64,000 nt of DNA. Source: Przewalskia tangutica. Lineage: Eukaryota; Streptophyta; Magnoliopsida; Solanales; Solanaceae. Below are positions 1 through 12,432 of this stretch, piece after piece. Below the pieces are notes generated by a model that worked only from the letters and a program-made list of their open reading frames with translations, was not told the DNA's origin and searched no databases. The position numbers were made by a program, and so were the translations under genes. Every line of letters starts with the position of its first letter. Within the stretch, counting starts at the first letter, position 1. The stretch spans positions 84,994,790 to 85,058,789 of the forward strand of contig CM056723.1 of assembly GCA_029844215.1 (NCBI GenBank), given 5' to 3'.

Positions 1-2434
1 AAGTATACTATATATAGTCTTGAACGTTGTTATCGCAATGTCTTTTGACTTAAGCCCGAATAATAAGAAACCTTTTCGAAAGAAGAGTCTCGAATCAGAT
101 TTACATAGATTTGTATTATGAGACTTGTGTAGCTTTTCGTGAGGTAGAATTGTGCACGTCCGGATTAAACGTATAACCCCCGGTTGGCTTGAGCCGCCCC
201 GATAGAGGATGAGATTTACGCTGTCATGGGGAAGGTGTCGCTAATTTTCTCGTAGAATGTTCTACGATAAAATCTAGATGTTAATAAGCGCCTTGTGGCC
301 TTATAGGTTGAAATCGCGTGTGGCGCGATCTACTTGGCTTAAGGAGTAGTCGACGGCGAGGTACTTGAGCGCTTTTGCTATTAGTCGATACTCGTCGCGA
401 GGTATGTGAACCTCTTCCTATCTCTTCTAGCATGATATGTGCGAACTATGTAGTACGGTAGACGTACACGTGCTAAATGTATTTGATTGGTTTAAAACAT
501 AAAGTGTTATAACGACTTTATGGGAAGTTGGTTATAACAGCTTTATGTTGGTAAGAAAATACTTGTGGTTTTTAAAAGGTAACTGATTTGAACTATAACT
601 GGCTTGTTATGTGATAATAAAGAACTTGAAGTATTTCAAAAGATTTTTGAATCATTTTGAAAGAGGAGGTAGTACTTGATTTGTTTTGAAAACTTAAGAG
701 TTATACTAAGCTTTATGGAAAGTTAGGTATAACGTCTTAAGAATGTTTTACTGATTTTGGAAATCAGAATGTGTATCGACAAACCACTGCAAATACATTA
801 AAGGAAATGTTTTAATAATTAAGTATTATTAAAACCAGAGAAACTTCCATCTGCATAAGCTAAGATGAGACAAAATGATATTTCCTAGATCACGGTCATT
901 GTAATAAGATTGTTATAAACAAGAATATCCTACTCACATATAAGACTTATGTTTCTCGATAGTTTAAAGGAGAATTATATTCTTAAATGAATAAGACTAT
1001 GAACTACTAAACCTTTCTAAAAAGGCAAACTTGAACATTGAAACTAGGCAAACTTGAACATTGGAAATTAGGCAAACTTGAACATTGGAAAAGAATGTTG
1101 CTACTTGATTTTACAAAGAGAAGTAATTGATTTACTTTAAAAAGATAATCACTCTATTTTCATATACTACGTATTGTGTGGTTTTGTGAAGTAACGATCT
1201 TTTAAAGATTTAATGTATGAAGTACTTTGGGGATAGGTACGAACTTGTTAGTAGAAAGTACCTTGTGTGAATAACTTGATTGTATTGGTTTGTGATAGCC
1301 TTGTAATACTTTCTTGTTGATTTGATAAGTAAGCATGTTAGGATGCTACGTGTGTTAGTATCTTGTGATTATTGTGTAAGGGTCACTTTGTTGTGCTTAC
1401 GTTGTCAAACGTTAAGCCCGCAGATCGTTATTGTATCACATACCCTCGACTTATTATACCGAGGGCTTGCCACCCTTGACGCGGTCTCTACGGCCTATGC
1501 GATCTTGTGACTACGCGAGCGCAGAGTTTCCGGATTGATCATTCCGGTGTTTAGCCCGACGCGGGGATTCCTATGCGGTCCGCTGAGACTATGCGGTCTT
1601 TTGAGACTACGCGGCCGCGGAGCCTAGCGGATACCGAGGGTTACCGCCTTCGACGCGGGTATACCTCAGCGATGCAGGACCATGATTCGAGGAATACCTC
1701 ACGGCTCATGGGTGACCTATGCGAATCGCGAGAGTTCCAGGATAGACGCGCACATTGATATTGCGGCGAGTGGCCTTCGATCATGTGGTGCGGTTTAGAA
1801 AGACCCGGGATACGATTTGTGGTATTTTTGGCATCGCTGGTCTTAGTAGTCGGCTATGCCTTCGCATTGCCCCGCACGGTTTTATTGTGATAACTTTGGC
1901 GTGAGTCCCCGACTTGACACGATCGCTATTTATTGTGAATCGTTTGGTTATCATACATGTCTCCCGCTTTATATAGACTACTATGATTTCATTTCTGATT
2001 TATTTTCGCCACATACTGTACTGTTGTAGATCGACCTCCTGGGCCGCGTTCATGCCGCAGTAAAGGTACACCGCCGTTGATCCTCGCCTTAGGGTCACGA
2101 TTCAGCGTTTGGGAAAGCTCCGCTTCTCCGAGGCTTATTCGTATAGTCCCGTCGTTGTAGGTATTTACATTCTGCGGTATGGCGGGGCCCCCGTCCCACC
2201 ATTGTTGTCGTATCATTTCTTAGGTGCGTAAATCTTGTAAGTGTGGTTGTAAAAAGGATTAAACTGCTCATTTGTAGGAGTTGTTATTTATATATATACG
2301 CCGAAGGCAAGTTTTCTCGACATCGCTTTGTACTCCATTTGTCTCATGTATGTGTTTTATGTTCCGCTGACACTCGATGTTGTATCACCAGGGTGCCCGG
2401 TAAGGCACTACCACGCCCGCATTCGGTCGTGACA
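1..2434 (+). repeat. 5' LTR of element A (partial)
   Basis: It matches 5903-8335 of the 3' LTR along its whole length, with many small differences. It ends CGTGACA at 2434, directly before the primer-binding site. It contains three copies of a 23-24 bp unit (AGGCAAACTTGAACATTGG) at 1023-1091. No host gene is seen; the short reading frames here have no recognisable content. Confidence 0.85.
1023..1091 (+). repeat. 3 x 24-bp tandem repeat inside LTR
   Basis: The unit AGGCAAACTTGAACATTGG plus 4-5 variable bases occurs three times in a row. The same array is at 6927-6996 in the 3' LTR. Confidence 0.9.
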
Positions 2435-2438
2435 AAAG

Positions 2439-2450
2439 TGGTATCGTGAG
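2439..2450 (+). other. Primer-binding site, initiator tRNA-Met type
   Basis: TGGTATCGTGAG starts 4 bp after the LTR end. The common plant tRNA-Met site is TGGTATCAGAGC. The CAG of the canonical site is altered here, which fits the CAG/CTG pattern described in the findings. Confidence 0.75.
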
Positions 2451-2635
2451 CGCTTAATCCTCGGAAAGTGTCTACAGACCGTATCCAAAGAGTCTTGATT
2501 ATCGGTGTGTCGCACCACACCAATGATCGTGAGGCTATAGGATATTTAGGATTGGTTTCTATTCTTCTCACCGAGATCGTGCCTTAGAGATGTGTTGTAA
2601 GTTGGACCTCTAACGTATTTCTTTCCCTTACCGCT

Positions 2636-3400
2636 ATGCCTCCGCGTAGGCAACCCGCCCGTGAGGGCAAGGCCGGCGAGCCGCGAGCAGAGTCTGAGAG
2701 GTTACGCGGGCACAGCCCAATTATCACCAGGTGGTGCTTCATTCGGGAGTTCTGCGACGCCACTAGCCCCAGCAGAGTTTAGCACGGCGCAGCAGCTCAT
2801 CGCGCCATGATATTTGAACCTTCGCCCACGATCGAACGGAGAATATAGATTTCAAGGAGGCGACCCTGTTACTAACTATGGATTTGACTACCAGAGAGTA
2901 TACCGATGTACCGCGAGTCTTGATGAATATCAACAAGAAGGTTGTGCAAGAGTAATTCTTCAGTTGGGCTTGAGCATGGCCTGTGTACGGGCTTATGCGC
3001 AGCAGCCGAGAAACGAGAGATCGACGGGTTAACGGCGACGCAGGGCAGGCCGAGCGAAGGTCCTTTGGTAACTTTCGAGGCGAGTCGCCACCGCAGATTA
3101 GATTATGCGCATCCACCATGCGCAAAGGTCCTCGCTGTGGTTCGTGACGCTCGGTATGCAGGAGTTGGTCGAGCTCGAGCTTCCGCTCACAAATACACGG
3201 GCGTTCCAACATCCGATTCGCTTTTTCGGTGTTCACAGCGTGGCAGCGCCATCTCGAGAATGTCGTCTTTTAGTTGGTACTTGTTGTGGCTATGACCGCC
3301 GTGGTCCGATGTCGAAAGAGTGTCCTCGGGAGGACTTAGCCTTCGTGATCGCGGTAGTTCGTCATCTTCCTTAGCTACGCCTACGGCAGGTTTTGATTAG
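2636..3400 (+). pseudogene. gag remnant of element A
   Basis: The start MPPRRQPAREGK at 2636 resembles the gag start of element N on the other strand (MPRVRQPGPRQGK). Further on, ILQLGLSMACVRAYAQ around 2960-3000 corresponds to ALQPGMDIAHIQAYAQ in the better-preserved gag at 58071-58772. The frame is broken many times by small indels. Gag would form the particle core; this copy cannot. Part of the damage may be consensus error. Confidence 0.6.
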
Positions 3401-3786
3401 AACGACTAAGGAGTAAAGAAGATTCAGTATATCTTTAACCTCTAGGGTTTAGTATGTGTGATAAGGTGAGTATACCTTAAGTGTTATATTTCTGATAGCA
3501 TTGTGTAAATGGTGATTAGAAATCTTGGTTAGTTAACCAAGTAAGATTTGGGGGATAGAGAAAGTGTGAGCCTTAGAGTGTTATACGTAGAGACCTTAGA
3601 GGTAAGGCCATCTCGAGTAAAAGATGTATTGTTTATGTTTGACCCTTATAGGAGTGCATAGTGCACGTGAGTTATGTTTGTGGGATTAGCCCCTGAGTAG
3701 TGTGGAATGAAAGAGGGTAGTTGAGCTAAGAAGACCGCTAGGTTTCGTAACGTGATTAGTGAGAGTTTTCCTCGCGAGCTAGCGTT

Positions 3787-3910
3787 TTCGGCGTTCTTGG
3801 GTCGGGTTGAGGCCCGCGTTGCGGGTCAACCCGCGGCATGTTTGGTGGTGGGGTCGGTTGTGGTGGTCCCGCCTTGTGGTAGGTCACGAGGGTGTTAGGC
3901 GAGTTTAGTT
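3787..3910 (+). other. GC-rich non-coding segment shared with element N
   Basis: This block (GGGTCGGGTTGAGGCC ... GGTAGGTCACGAGGGTG) is found reversed in element N at about 27259-27400. I did not see it in the longer element D. It marks A and N as members of one derivative family. No coding content is visible. Confidence 0.55.
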
Positions 3911-3959
3911 AACCAACGTTTAATCGTGGACGATTCGACAAGGTGGTCGGGCGAGGTCA

Positions 3960-4690
3960 CCGCCTTGTCTTCTAGCAAGACCGTTTACTCGTGAGAGGTT
4001 ATGCGAGATGATATATCGTAAAGGTTGTAAATTTGCACGAGGTGCCTACCTTCACCTTATGTCGCAATGGAGCCTGTGTTGCGGTGTTTCTTTTCCGGAG
4101 GTTTTACCAGCAAGGTTAGGAACTCAAGTAAGTCTCGAATCACACATTCGCCTCGGGCGTTGTTTGGATTTCGAGGATAGTTGCGAGAATTGTTGTCTCT
4201 GTTGAATGAGTGTTTAAGCTACCATTTCGGTGTTCGGATGTCGCCTTATGAAGCCTTGTAGAGGCGGATGCGTGAGTCGCGGCCGATTGGTTCGATGTTG
4301 GCAGGATTGGATAGTTGGTTCAGCTTGTTCCAGCAGATCGTGGATAGAGTAAAGCTTGTCTAGAAGAGGTTACGCGGCTCGGAGAAATCGTGCGGATAAT
4401 CGGCGACGACAGAGTTCGGAGTTCTGGTCGGTCTTCTTGAAAGTACCACCGGGTTGGGTGTGACGAGTTTTGGAATACAGAGGAACTTAGCGAGTTACTT
4501 TGGGCCTTTGAGTCATGTGAAGAATAGGCGGGTTTCCTATATGTTAGCATTTGCCGTCCGACTTAGGAGGCAGTGCGTCCAGTCTTTCGTGTTATGTTCG
4601 GAAAGTATCGGAGATCCATCCAGAGTATTCCCAGCTAATGATGACCAAGTTGAAGATGATAACCCCGAGTTTTGAATCTTGAGCGATGTC
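3960..4690 (+). pseudogene. Integrase C-terminal remnant of element A
   Basis: Fragments align with the intact integrase tail at 41583-42125: MSPYEAL near 4240, RPIG and a VDRVKL-like stretch near 4280-4350, and IGDPSRVFPAND near 4610 matching IGDPARVFPTSE in element D. Frames shift repeatedly and no catalytic centre is left. This is a relic of an autonomous ancestor. Confidence 0.55.
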
Positions 4691-4966
4691 GAAATGTGGT
4701 AAGAGTTCGAATGCACGACATCTTGATGATCGCACGCAGCCGGTACCATTTGTTGGGTCGCGAGGTGACACTAGAACCTCGCGGCAAAGTGACAAAAGTG
4801 GTATGCTTTATGATGTTAGAGGTGCTTCCCCGTGGACTTGGATGTAAGCATTTTGCGCAGTTGTTTCGGTGGCCATGTGATGTGTTTGTCCTCGTAAGTA
4901 TAGTAGTGAAGACTATCTTGCGGCGTTTGTTTTGAGACTTAGAAGGAACATTCGGACGAATGTTTC

Positions 4967-4978
4967 TAAGGAGGAGAA
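4967..4978 (+). other. Polypurine tract of element A
   Basis: AAGGAGGAGAA lies directly before the TGTTATACC start of the 3' LTR. This is the expected plus-strand priming site. Confidence 0.7.
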
Positions 4979-7900
4979 TGTTATACCGTATTTCAGTATG
5001 TACGTGGGACGCACGTAGAAAATTTGAACTTGTGATTTAGGTCACGAATTCTTTTGTTCACAACACCCGATTAGAGTCGTTTTTCGACTAAACGTTTCAC
5101 TTTCGTAGGGAATTTCCGCCATGTCATTTTTAATTTTTACGGATTTTTCCGAGAGACGAAACATTTTGGACCAACAAGAGGGCGACACTTGTCACCCTCT
5201 CATTGGTTAGGCTTGGGCGGTAAAGGGGTGGCCGAAAGTGTGGCTAAATTGGTCAAGGGTTGGTAGGATATTTTGTGTGTAGTTGGTTAGGGTGCACTTG
5301 GCAAGATCTTGGCCCTACACTTGCCTTGCACTTGGCAAGATCTTGGCCATTGGTTGGCCTTCACTTGGCCTATAAATACCCACCCCTTTGAAGACTAATT
5401 CATCCACAAAATTGCCTAAGTCTTGAAAGCTCTCCTTCTCCCTCCCCTTGTGTTGAGTTCGGCCGAGGCCTCCTCATGGCCGAGAGCACCCCTCTAGGGG
5501 TGCTAGCGAGTGTACCCCCTAGCCTAGTTGTCTTCGTATAATACCCCCCCTCTTGTTAGAAATACTCTCAAAAGTATTGTTATAATGCCCAAATTACCTT
5601 AGCCGTATACCTTGTAGTATTCTAAGCTTATACTTATACGAAAAGCCCAGAAATACTATTATACTTCCCTTCAGTCACAAAAACCGAAACCCTAAGGAAA
5701 AATCTCCATAGTTAGTTGGAGTATTAAGTAGAAGTTGGTTAGAACTTCTAAGGGTTGTTTGGAGCTGGCCTGAGCGCACGGAGTAGGAGCTAAACCTTGC
5801 TCAGGAGCGACATTTAAACTCGGATAATTATGGGCTTATCGAGGTAAATATCTTGTCCCCCTATTGTAATTGGAAATTACATGTTGTTAGATTATAAAGT
5901 TGAAGTATACTATATATAGATCTTGAACGTTGTTATCGCAATGTCTTTTGACTTAAGCCCAATAATAAGAAACCTTTTCGAAAGAAGAGTAATCGAATCA
6001 GATTTACATGGATCAGACATGCAGACTTGTGTAGCTTTTACGTGAGGTAGAATTGCACGTCCGGATTAAACGTATAACCCCTCTGGTTGGCTTGATAGCC
6101 TACCGACAGAGAGAGGAGATTTACGCCATGGGGAGGTCTTAGAATTTTCTCAGAGAATGTTCTACGATAAGATCTAGATGTTAATAAGCGCCTTGTGGCC
6201 TTATAGGTTGAAGATGCGTGTGGCGCGATCTACTGGCTTAAGGAGTAGCCGACGCTGAGGTACTTGAGCGTTTTGCTATTAGTCGATACTCGTCGCGAGG
6301 TATGTGAACCTCTTCCTATCTCTTCTAGCATGATATGCGAACTATGTAGTACGGTGAGACATACACGTGCTAAATGTATTTGATTGTATTAAAACATAAA
6401 GTGTTATAAAGACTTTATGGGAAGTTGGTTATAAAAGAGTTATGTTGGTAAGAAAATACTTGTGGTTTTTAAAAGGTAACTGATTTGAACTATAACTGGC
6501 TTGTTATGTGATAATAAAGAACTTGAAGTATTTCAAAAGATTTTTGAATCATTTTGAAAGAGGAGGTAGTACTTGATTTGTTTTGAAAACTTAAGAGTTA
6601 TACTAAGCTTTATGGAAAGTTAGGTATAACGTCTTAAGAATGTTTTACTGATTTTGGAAATCAGAATGTGTATCGACAAACCACTGCAGCGTTAATAAAA
6701 GGAAATGTTTTTAATAATTAAGTATTATTAAAACCAGTAGAAACTTCCATCTGCATAGAAGCTAAGATGAGACAAAATGATATTTCCTAGATCATGGCTG
6801 CTGTAATAAGATTGTTATAAACAAGAATATCCTACTCACATATAAGACTTATGTTTCTCAGATAGTTTAAAGGAGAATTATATTCTTAAATGAATAAGAC
6901 TATGAACTACGAAACCTTTCTAAAAAAGGCAAACTTGAACATTGGAAACTAGGCAAACTTGAACATTGGAAATTAGGCAAACTTGAACATTGGAAAAGAA
7001 TGTTGCTACTTGATTTTACAAAGAGAAGTAATTGATTTACTTTAAAAAGATAATCACTCTATTTTCATATACTACGTATTGTGTGGTTTTGAAGTAACGT
7101 ATCTTTTAAAGATTTAATGTATGAAGTACTTTGGGGATAAAATTCGAACTTGTTAGTAGAAAGTACCTTGTGTGAATAACTTGATTGTATTGGTTTGTGA
7201 TAGCCTTGTAATACTTTCTTGTTGATTTGATAAGTAAGCGTGTTAGGATGCTACGTGTGTTAGTATCTTGTGATTATTGTGTAAGGTCACTCTTGTTGTG
7301 CTTACGTTGTCAAACGTTAAGCCCGTTATCGTTATTGTATCACATACCCTCGACTTATTATACCGAGGGCTTGCCACCCTCGACGCGTCTCTACGGCCTA
7401 TGCAACTTGTGACTACGCGGAGTCGCGGTAGCTTCGGATTGATCATTCCGGTGTTTAGCACGACGCGGATTCCTATGCGGTCCGCTGAGACTATGCGGTC
7501 TTTTGAGACTACGCGGCCGCGGAGCCTAGCGGATACCGAGGGTTAGCCGCCGACGCGGGTATACCTCGCGATGCAGGACCATGATTCGAGGAATACCTCA
7601 TGCGGTGCAATGGTGACCTATGCGGAATGCGAGAGTTCCAGGGATAGACGCAGCACATTGATATTGGCGGCGAGTGGCCGCCTTCGACATGCGTGCGCGC
7701 TAGAAAGACCTCGGATACGATTTGTGGTATTTTTTGCATCGTGGTCTTAGTAGTCGGCTATGCCTTCGTACTTGCCCCGCACGGTTTTATTGTGATAACT
7801 TTGAGGCGTGAGTCCCCGACTTGACACGATCGCTATTTATTGTGAATCGTAGTTTGGTTATCATACATGTCTCTCGCTTTATATAGACTACTATGATTTC

Positions 7901-8335
7901 ATTTACGATTTATTTTCGCCACATACTTGGTACTGTCAGATCGACCTCGGGCCGAGTGCGTTCACGCCGCAGTAAAGGTACACGATCGTTGATCCTCGCT
8001 CTTAGGGTCATTCAGCGTTTGGGAAAACTCCGTTTCTCGAGGCTTATCTCGTATAGTCCTCGCCAGAGGTATTTACATTCGTGGGTATGGCGGCCCCGTC
8101 CCGCCATTGTTGTCGTATCATTTCAGAAGTCTGTAGTAATCGCTGTAGGTGGTTGTAAAAGGATTAAACTGCTCATTTGTAGGAGTTGTTATTTATATAT
8201 ATATGCCGAAAGGCAAGTTTTCTCGACATCGTTTTGTACTCCATTTGTCTCGTATGTGTTTTATGTTCATTGACACTGATGTTGTATCACCAGGTGCCGG
8301 GTAAGGCACCGATCACGCCCAGTTCGGTCGTGACA
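4979..8335 (+). repeat. 3' LTR of element A, 3357 bp
   Basis: It starts TGTTATACCG and ends GGTCGTGACA. A TATAAATA box at 5371-5378 sits about 390 bp in and is the likely Pol II promoter of the element. The 24-bp tandem array recurs at 6927-6996. It is related to solo LTR B, LTR E and, in reverse, to the LTRs of N and F. Confidence 0.9.
5371..5378 (+). promoter_or_regulatory. LTR TATA box
   Basis: TATAAATA follows a conserved CTTGGCCATTGGTTGGCCT stretch. The same arrangement occurs at 34667 (LTR B), 54072 (LTR E) and, on the minus strand, 26356, 32174 and 60815 (LTRs of N and F). Conservation across copies supports a promoter role. Confidence 0.6.
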
Positions 8336-8978
8336 CTTACAATACCCTTAGGACATTGGGTTAAAGTCTTGTGGCTAATGGATCAAAACTACAAATTTTT
8401 CTAGTGAAATGGTGCAAACCCGAGAGCTTAAGAGAGACAACAATGTGTGATTTTTTTCTAAGTGTTAAGACTAGTCTTGCACTAGTGTAGTGAATATATA
8501 ACACATTGGATGGCTTAGATAACAACACTTGTTAAAATGGAGGAAGAGATCAAGCCAAGTGTCCTCGACTTAGTCAACAATATCAAGCTCTATTATTAGC
8601 AAGACTTGTCATCCTATCATTGGCCAAATGACCATAATACCCTTACTAATTTTCGTCCAACACCACGTGTGGAGTGCCACGTGTCGCCTCTCATTCGTCC
8701 ACAAAATTCAGAATCTCGTGGGCCCCGCAAAATGTAAAATTTCTAAAGGGCCCCACGTGACCAAATCCGTAAAAAATAAATTTCCATAATATTAATAAGT
8801 TCCCTACTCTCCAAATAATACATTTTGAGAATCCAATTCTCAACAACGAACATTTTTCCTTTCCGACGTTCGGAAGATTTTCCGTCGGAAAAACAATTCT
8901 TCCTTTCGTACTAAATTCCAAGTCTTGATTCCTTATGTACATTCTCTTATACAAGTCTTGGACTTACGGGGTGTAACA
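8336..8978 (-). repeat. LTR end fragment, related to LTR C
   Basis: It ends TTACGGGGTGTAACA and matches the last part of LTR C (about 40720-41223), including GGGCCCCACGTGACCAAATCCG. No purine-tract complement (TTCTCC) follows, so this may be the edge of a solo LTR. Element A abuts it at 8336 and may have inserted into it. Confidence 0.65.
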
Positions 8979-9633
8979 CATGTATCCTCTACAAGCTTGT
9001 AAGCATCTTCCCTTCTTGTTTTACTTCCAAAAAGTTCATCTCAAGTTAGGGTTTTTATAGGGTAGAATCGGCCCATCAACATAACCCACTGTTTTGGAGA
9101 GTAATCTAGGTTAGAACTTAGTTAAGGTGCTTAATCTTGGAAGATAAGTAAACTTTGTTCTTTACTTTTGCCATGATTTGAAAATCTTAAGTCTAAGGAA
9201 GAAGAGAGAAAAAGTTTGGAGAAGAGGAATATATTTTGTGTAATGAAGTCCAAGTCTTGTTATGTATATCTCTTATAGTGGTCATCTTTGCAAGACAAGT
9301 GGATGAGGGACACATGTCACCCTCTTATTGGTCACAACCTCTATTCATAAAATATCTTAACACTTGGCTAAAATGTCTAATTTTTCGAAGGGCCCCACAA
9401 AGTTGTGAAATTTCCGGTGGACCCCATATTATCAGTGCCAAGACTTCATAATACAATACTAAGTCCATAACTCTATTCGGAAAGAATTCAACCACTAATA
9501 TAATTTTCGTCGTCACATTTTTTTGTATCCAAAATTCCATATAGAAATGTAAATATACTTTCCTTCCAACCTTCCAATCTTATTTCCTTACTTACGTTCT
9601 CACTTATATGCCCTGAAACTACGGGGTGTAACA
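8979..9633 (-). repeat. Second LTR end fragment
   Basis: It ends AAACTACGGGGTGTAACA at 9633 and carries the same diagnostic blocks (gap-ridden GGGCCCCAC, CTTACGTTCTC) in the same order as the previous fragment. The left limit is uncertain. The first fragment may have been inserted in this one. Confidence 0.55.
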
Positions 9634-9755
9634 TTCCCGATGGGCACCAAAACCCTTGCCTTATTAATTTTTCCGAAGCAAAGCTTTTTCTAAATTTTTT
9701 ATGAATCATGGCCAAAAAATCAAGGTCGATTCGCGCGAATGTCCTTATTTCGGGG

Positions 9756-10144
9756 TGGTCTTTAATTTTTGCACATCAAATTCAAAATATTTAATTTTTT
9801 CCCTTCGTCTGATATCCTGAGGTTTCGGGTTCGAAATCCTGCTCAGGCAAAAATTATAAAGAATTTCGCAAGGCATATGTTTGTAGCAAAAATATGTCTA
9901 TTCGGGTAAAATTAGACCTCTTCAGGCAAAATTAGGCTTATTCGGCAGAGATTTGTCATAAGACAAACCTTTATCCAAAATTAGGCCTTAAGGCAAATCT
10001 CTGCAAATATATGCCTAATTTTACTACAAATTTTTGCCTTGCGATTTTTTTTAATTTTTTTTTTGTCTGAGCATGAAACCCATAATTTTTAGGCAAATGT
10101 CAGAAGTTAAAATTTCAAATTTGAGGGACAAAAATTAAAGACCA
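9756..10144. mobile_element. 389-bp terminal-inverted-repeat element (MITE-like)
   Basis: It starts TGGTCTTTAATTTTTG and ends with the reverse complement CAAAAATTAAAGACCA. The inverted match extends imperfectly for about 45 bp. Inside are short inverted blocks rich in GGCAAA. There is no coding content. Two further GGTCTTTAATTTTT copies occur at about 10260-10310, so a second, partial copy may be adjacent. The superfamily is not clear. Confidence 0.6.
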
Positions 10145-12432
10145 ATGCCTTTGAAGTTTGAAGGCATTCTGCAGGAAAAAATGAAAAATAAAGACCAGCG
10201 GCTGTTAGGGAACTTAACCAAAACATGGTTTTTTTGTGCGCATTTTCCTTCAAACACATTGGTCTTTAATTTTTTCCGTTTATATTTGTGGTCTTTAATT
10301 TTTATCTATGCTATTTATTTTATAAAAGCATTCAGGTCTAGACATATTCTATAATATTTTTCTGTTCAAGAACTAAAATTTGCTTTGTGCGATATAAATA
10401 ATATAGTAATTAAGTTCTGCGACATAGTTTTATATTAATTTTTAAAATTATGTTGAGTGTTAGAAATTATGCCTTATCCGTCATGATTTGTGTGAATGTT
10501 ATAATACATATATTGAAATTAAATGCTAATTATGACTGCCGAAATTTGAAATTATATCTTTTTTCATATTATGTTTAATTCTGATAGTTACTCGAATCTG
10601 ATATAATTTGTGGATTGTGTATAATACATATGTCAAACAACACTAATTATGAAAAATAATAAAGGGAAAAAATTAAATAGGAACATTTGTGCAAAATAAG
10701 GGTGAAAAAGTATGTGCCTAAAATCTTATCCTAGCATAGTTTGGAAAAGCGAAAGCTGAGAACTCTTTGTCTGACGGCCAATTGGTGGAGGATCTTAGTT
10801 AAGCTGGTAATGTTCCTCTCTTCTTCGGTGTGCTCTATTTGGATTAATCATTCTATGAACCCTAAAAGATGAAATGTGTGAAACTGAATTTTTACGTGTT
10901 TGAGTTGAAGGAATAAAATAATCTCGTCGAAGCTCATGTGGCCATAAAATTAAAAGTTTAGAGTTAAATTCTATCTACATAGAAAGGTGTGTTTTTGGGA
11001 CAAACTAAATGGAGATAGAGAGAGTAATTCATTCGCCGAGTTAAGACTGAATTAATCCCATGTCAATTATTGTTTCGAAAGTTAAGACTGAATTAAATTT
11101 AAATGAGCCGCTGAGTTGAGGTTAATGTATAAGATGCTGCCTATAATGACCAACAATTTATCGGAATTGGAAATGAAATTGAGGTTTTTCTTTTATAGGA
11201 TTAGCAAAACACTCTTAAGCTCTGTTTGGTAGTTGAAAAAGCCTTTTGAAAATAATGTAATGGATTTGAAAGTTTTAATCTTAGAATTGTGTACTGTCGA
11301 ATTCTATGAGGATTTTTGACTAATAAAATATCAAGGAAGACACGTTCTAAATTGATCTAGCTGTCATTTAGCTTGTTCTTTTTCCTTTTTTTCATAATAC
11401 TTCTTATCTTTCCTGTCGCTATTCTGTAGAAAAGATCAGTTTCTATATTGAAAACCTAGTGAAGTGCGCTTCATCAGAAAAAAATCATACACTATATATT
11501 TCTCATATAGTGTTATTAGAGGCTCATTTGTGGGACGCTTACGCCCAAAAGGTAGGTGAAGCTCAGAGTGGGCACTTTGCCTCTCTTAGGCAGCACTTTA
11601 GTGCAAGTATCAATGTGCTAAGACATACATCTCATTTCCCATTTCATGAAGACTGAAGAGAGTGGCACTAAACAATGAGTATAATCGCCAAAGAGATATA
11701 TTAGTCATTGAAGAAACTTGTGAATTATTTTGTTAAAGAACTTGGTAGTGGAAGTAATTTAAAATTTTAATATAAAAAACTAGTTTCTTACCAAAAAAGA
11801 AAAAGGAAGCACCGATCACTTAACCTGGATTGGAAATTTAAAACTGCAAGCACCTAAACCAAACTTTTGATTAGTTAAAACATGGTTTTATACTTTATGG
11901 TATTTAGCTGTTTATAGTTATTTTTCCTCGCATTACATTATCTTTAATTTTTTTCTTCATTCTGCCTCTTTTGCTAAAGCTCATGCCTTAGTTGCGTTTT
12001 GAATTTAAAGCCGCAGCAGAACTTGGGCTCTATTTTACGCTTTTCTCCTTCGACAACATTTCTCAATCATTACAAAAGAAACTGTTTTTGCACATTTCCC
12101 TCTTTGAAAACCCTTTTGATGTGTAAGATTATCTAAATAGGGTGCAATTTATTATTTTGTGCAGGATTTTAAACAGTTTCGACTCCAGAAATTGTGGTTT
12201 GAAATAGAATATTAAAAATGTCTTTTGACACATCTCAAATGGAAAGCTGTAACAGAGATCATACAAAACGTTCATTTGTTATTGCAATTTTTTTTTGGCA
12301 AACTGAAAGTTAGTATTGATTTCAATGTTGTGAACAAAAATTGTTTATCTTTTGAAAAGAAATCTGCTTGTTACAAACTCTGGGAAATTTTAACAATTAC
12401 ATGTCTGCAGTTAAGGAATCTGCTTGTGGAAT
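10145..12432. other. AT-rich intergenic DNA upstream of the phosphatase gene
   Basis: No gene is recognisable. The stretch presumably holds the promoter and the 5' leader of the gene at 12433. A possible non-coding first exon ends near 10808 before GTAATG, and a CTGCAG acceptor lies at about 12406-12411 upstream of the start codon. Both are guesses; transcript data would settle them. The ORF at 11459-11656 has no recognisable domain. Confidence 0.4.

Larger units (their letters stand above)
1..8335 (+). mobile_element. Ty3/gypsy element A, non-autonomous, cut by window edge
   Basis: The element reads 5' LTR (partial, 1-2434), internal region (2435-4978), 3' LTR (4979-8335). The LTRs begin TGTTATACC and end CGTGACA, the usual TG...CA. 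A tRNA-Met-type primer-binding site follows the first LTR and a purine tract precedes the second. The 2.5-kb internal region is much shorter than the 5 kb of element D and carries only broken gag and integrase remains, so it could not move by itself. Window base 1 matches position 5903 of the 3' LTR, so about 920 bp of the 5' LTR lie outside. Its target-site duplication cannot be checked; the 3' flank is CTTAC. Confidence 0.85.

Noticed and set aside
2763..3236. 157-codon minus-strand frame in element A
   Set aside because: It is antisense to the gag remnant and shows no domain; chance frame.
11459..11656. 65-codon frame with AHLWDAYAQKVGEAQSGHF
   Set aside because: No family recognised and no support for transcription; perhaps a decayed repeat.
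12424..12432. Upstream TTG start giving MWN before the phosphatase
   Set aside because: Plant nuclear genes use ATG; MPYLVREH at 12433 starts the conserved domain.
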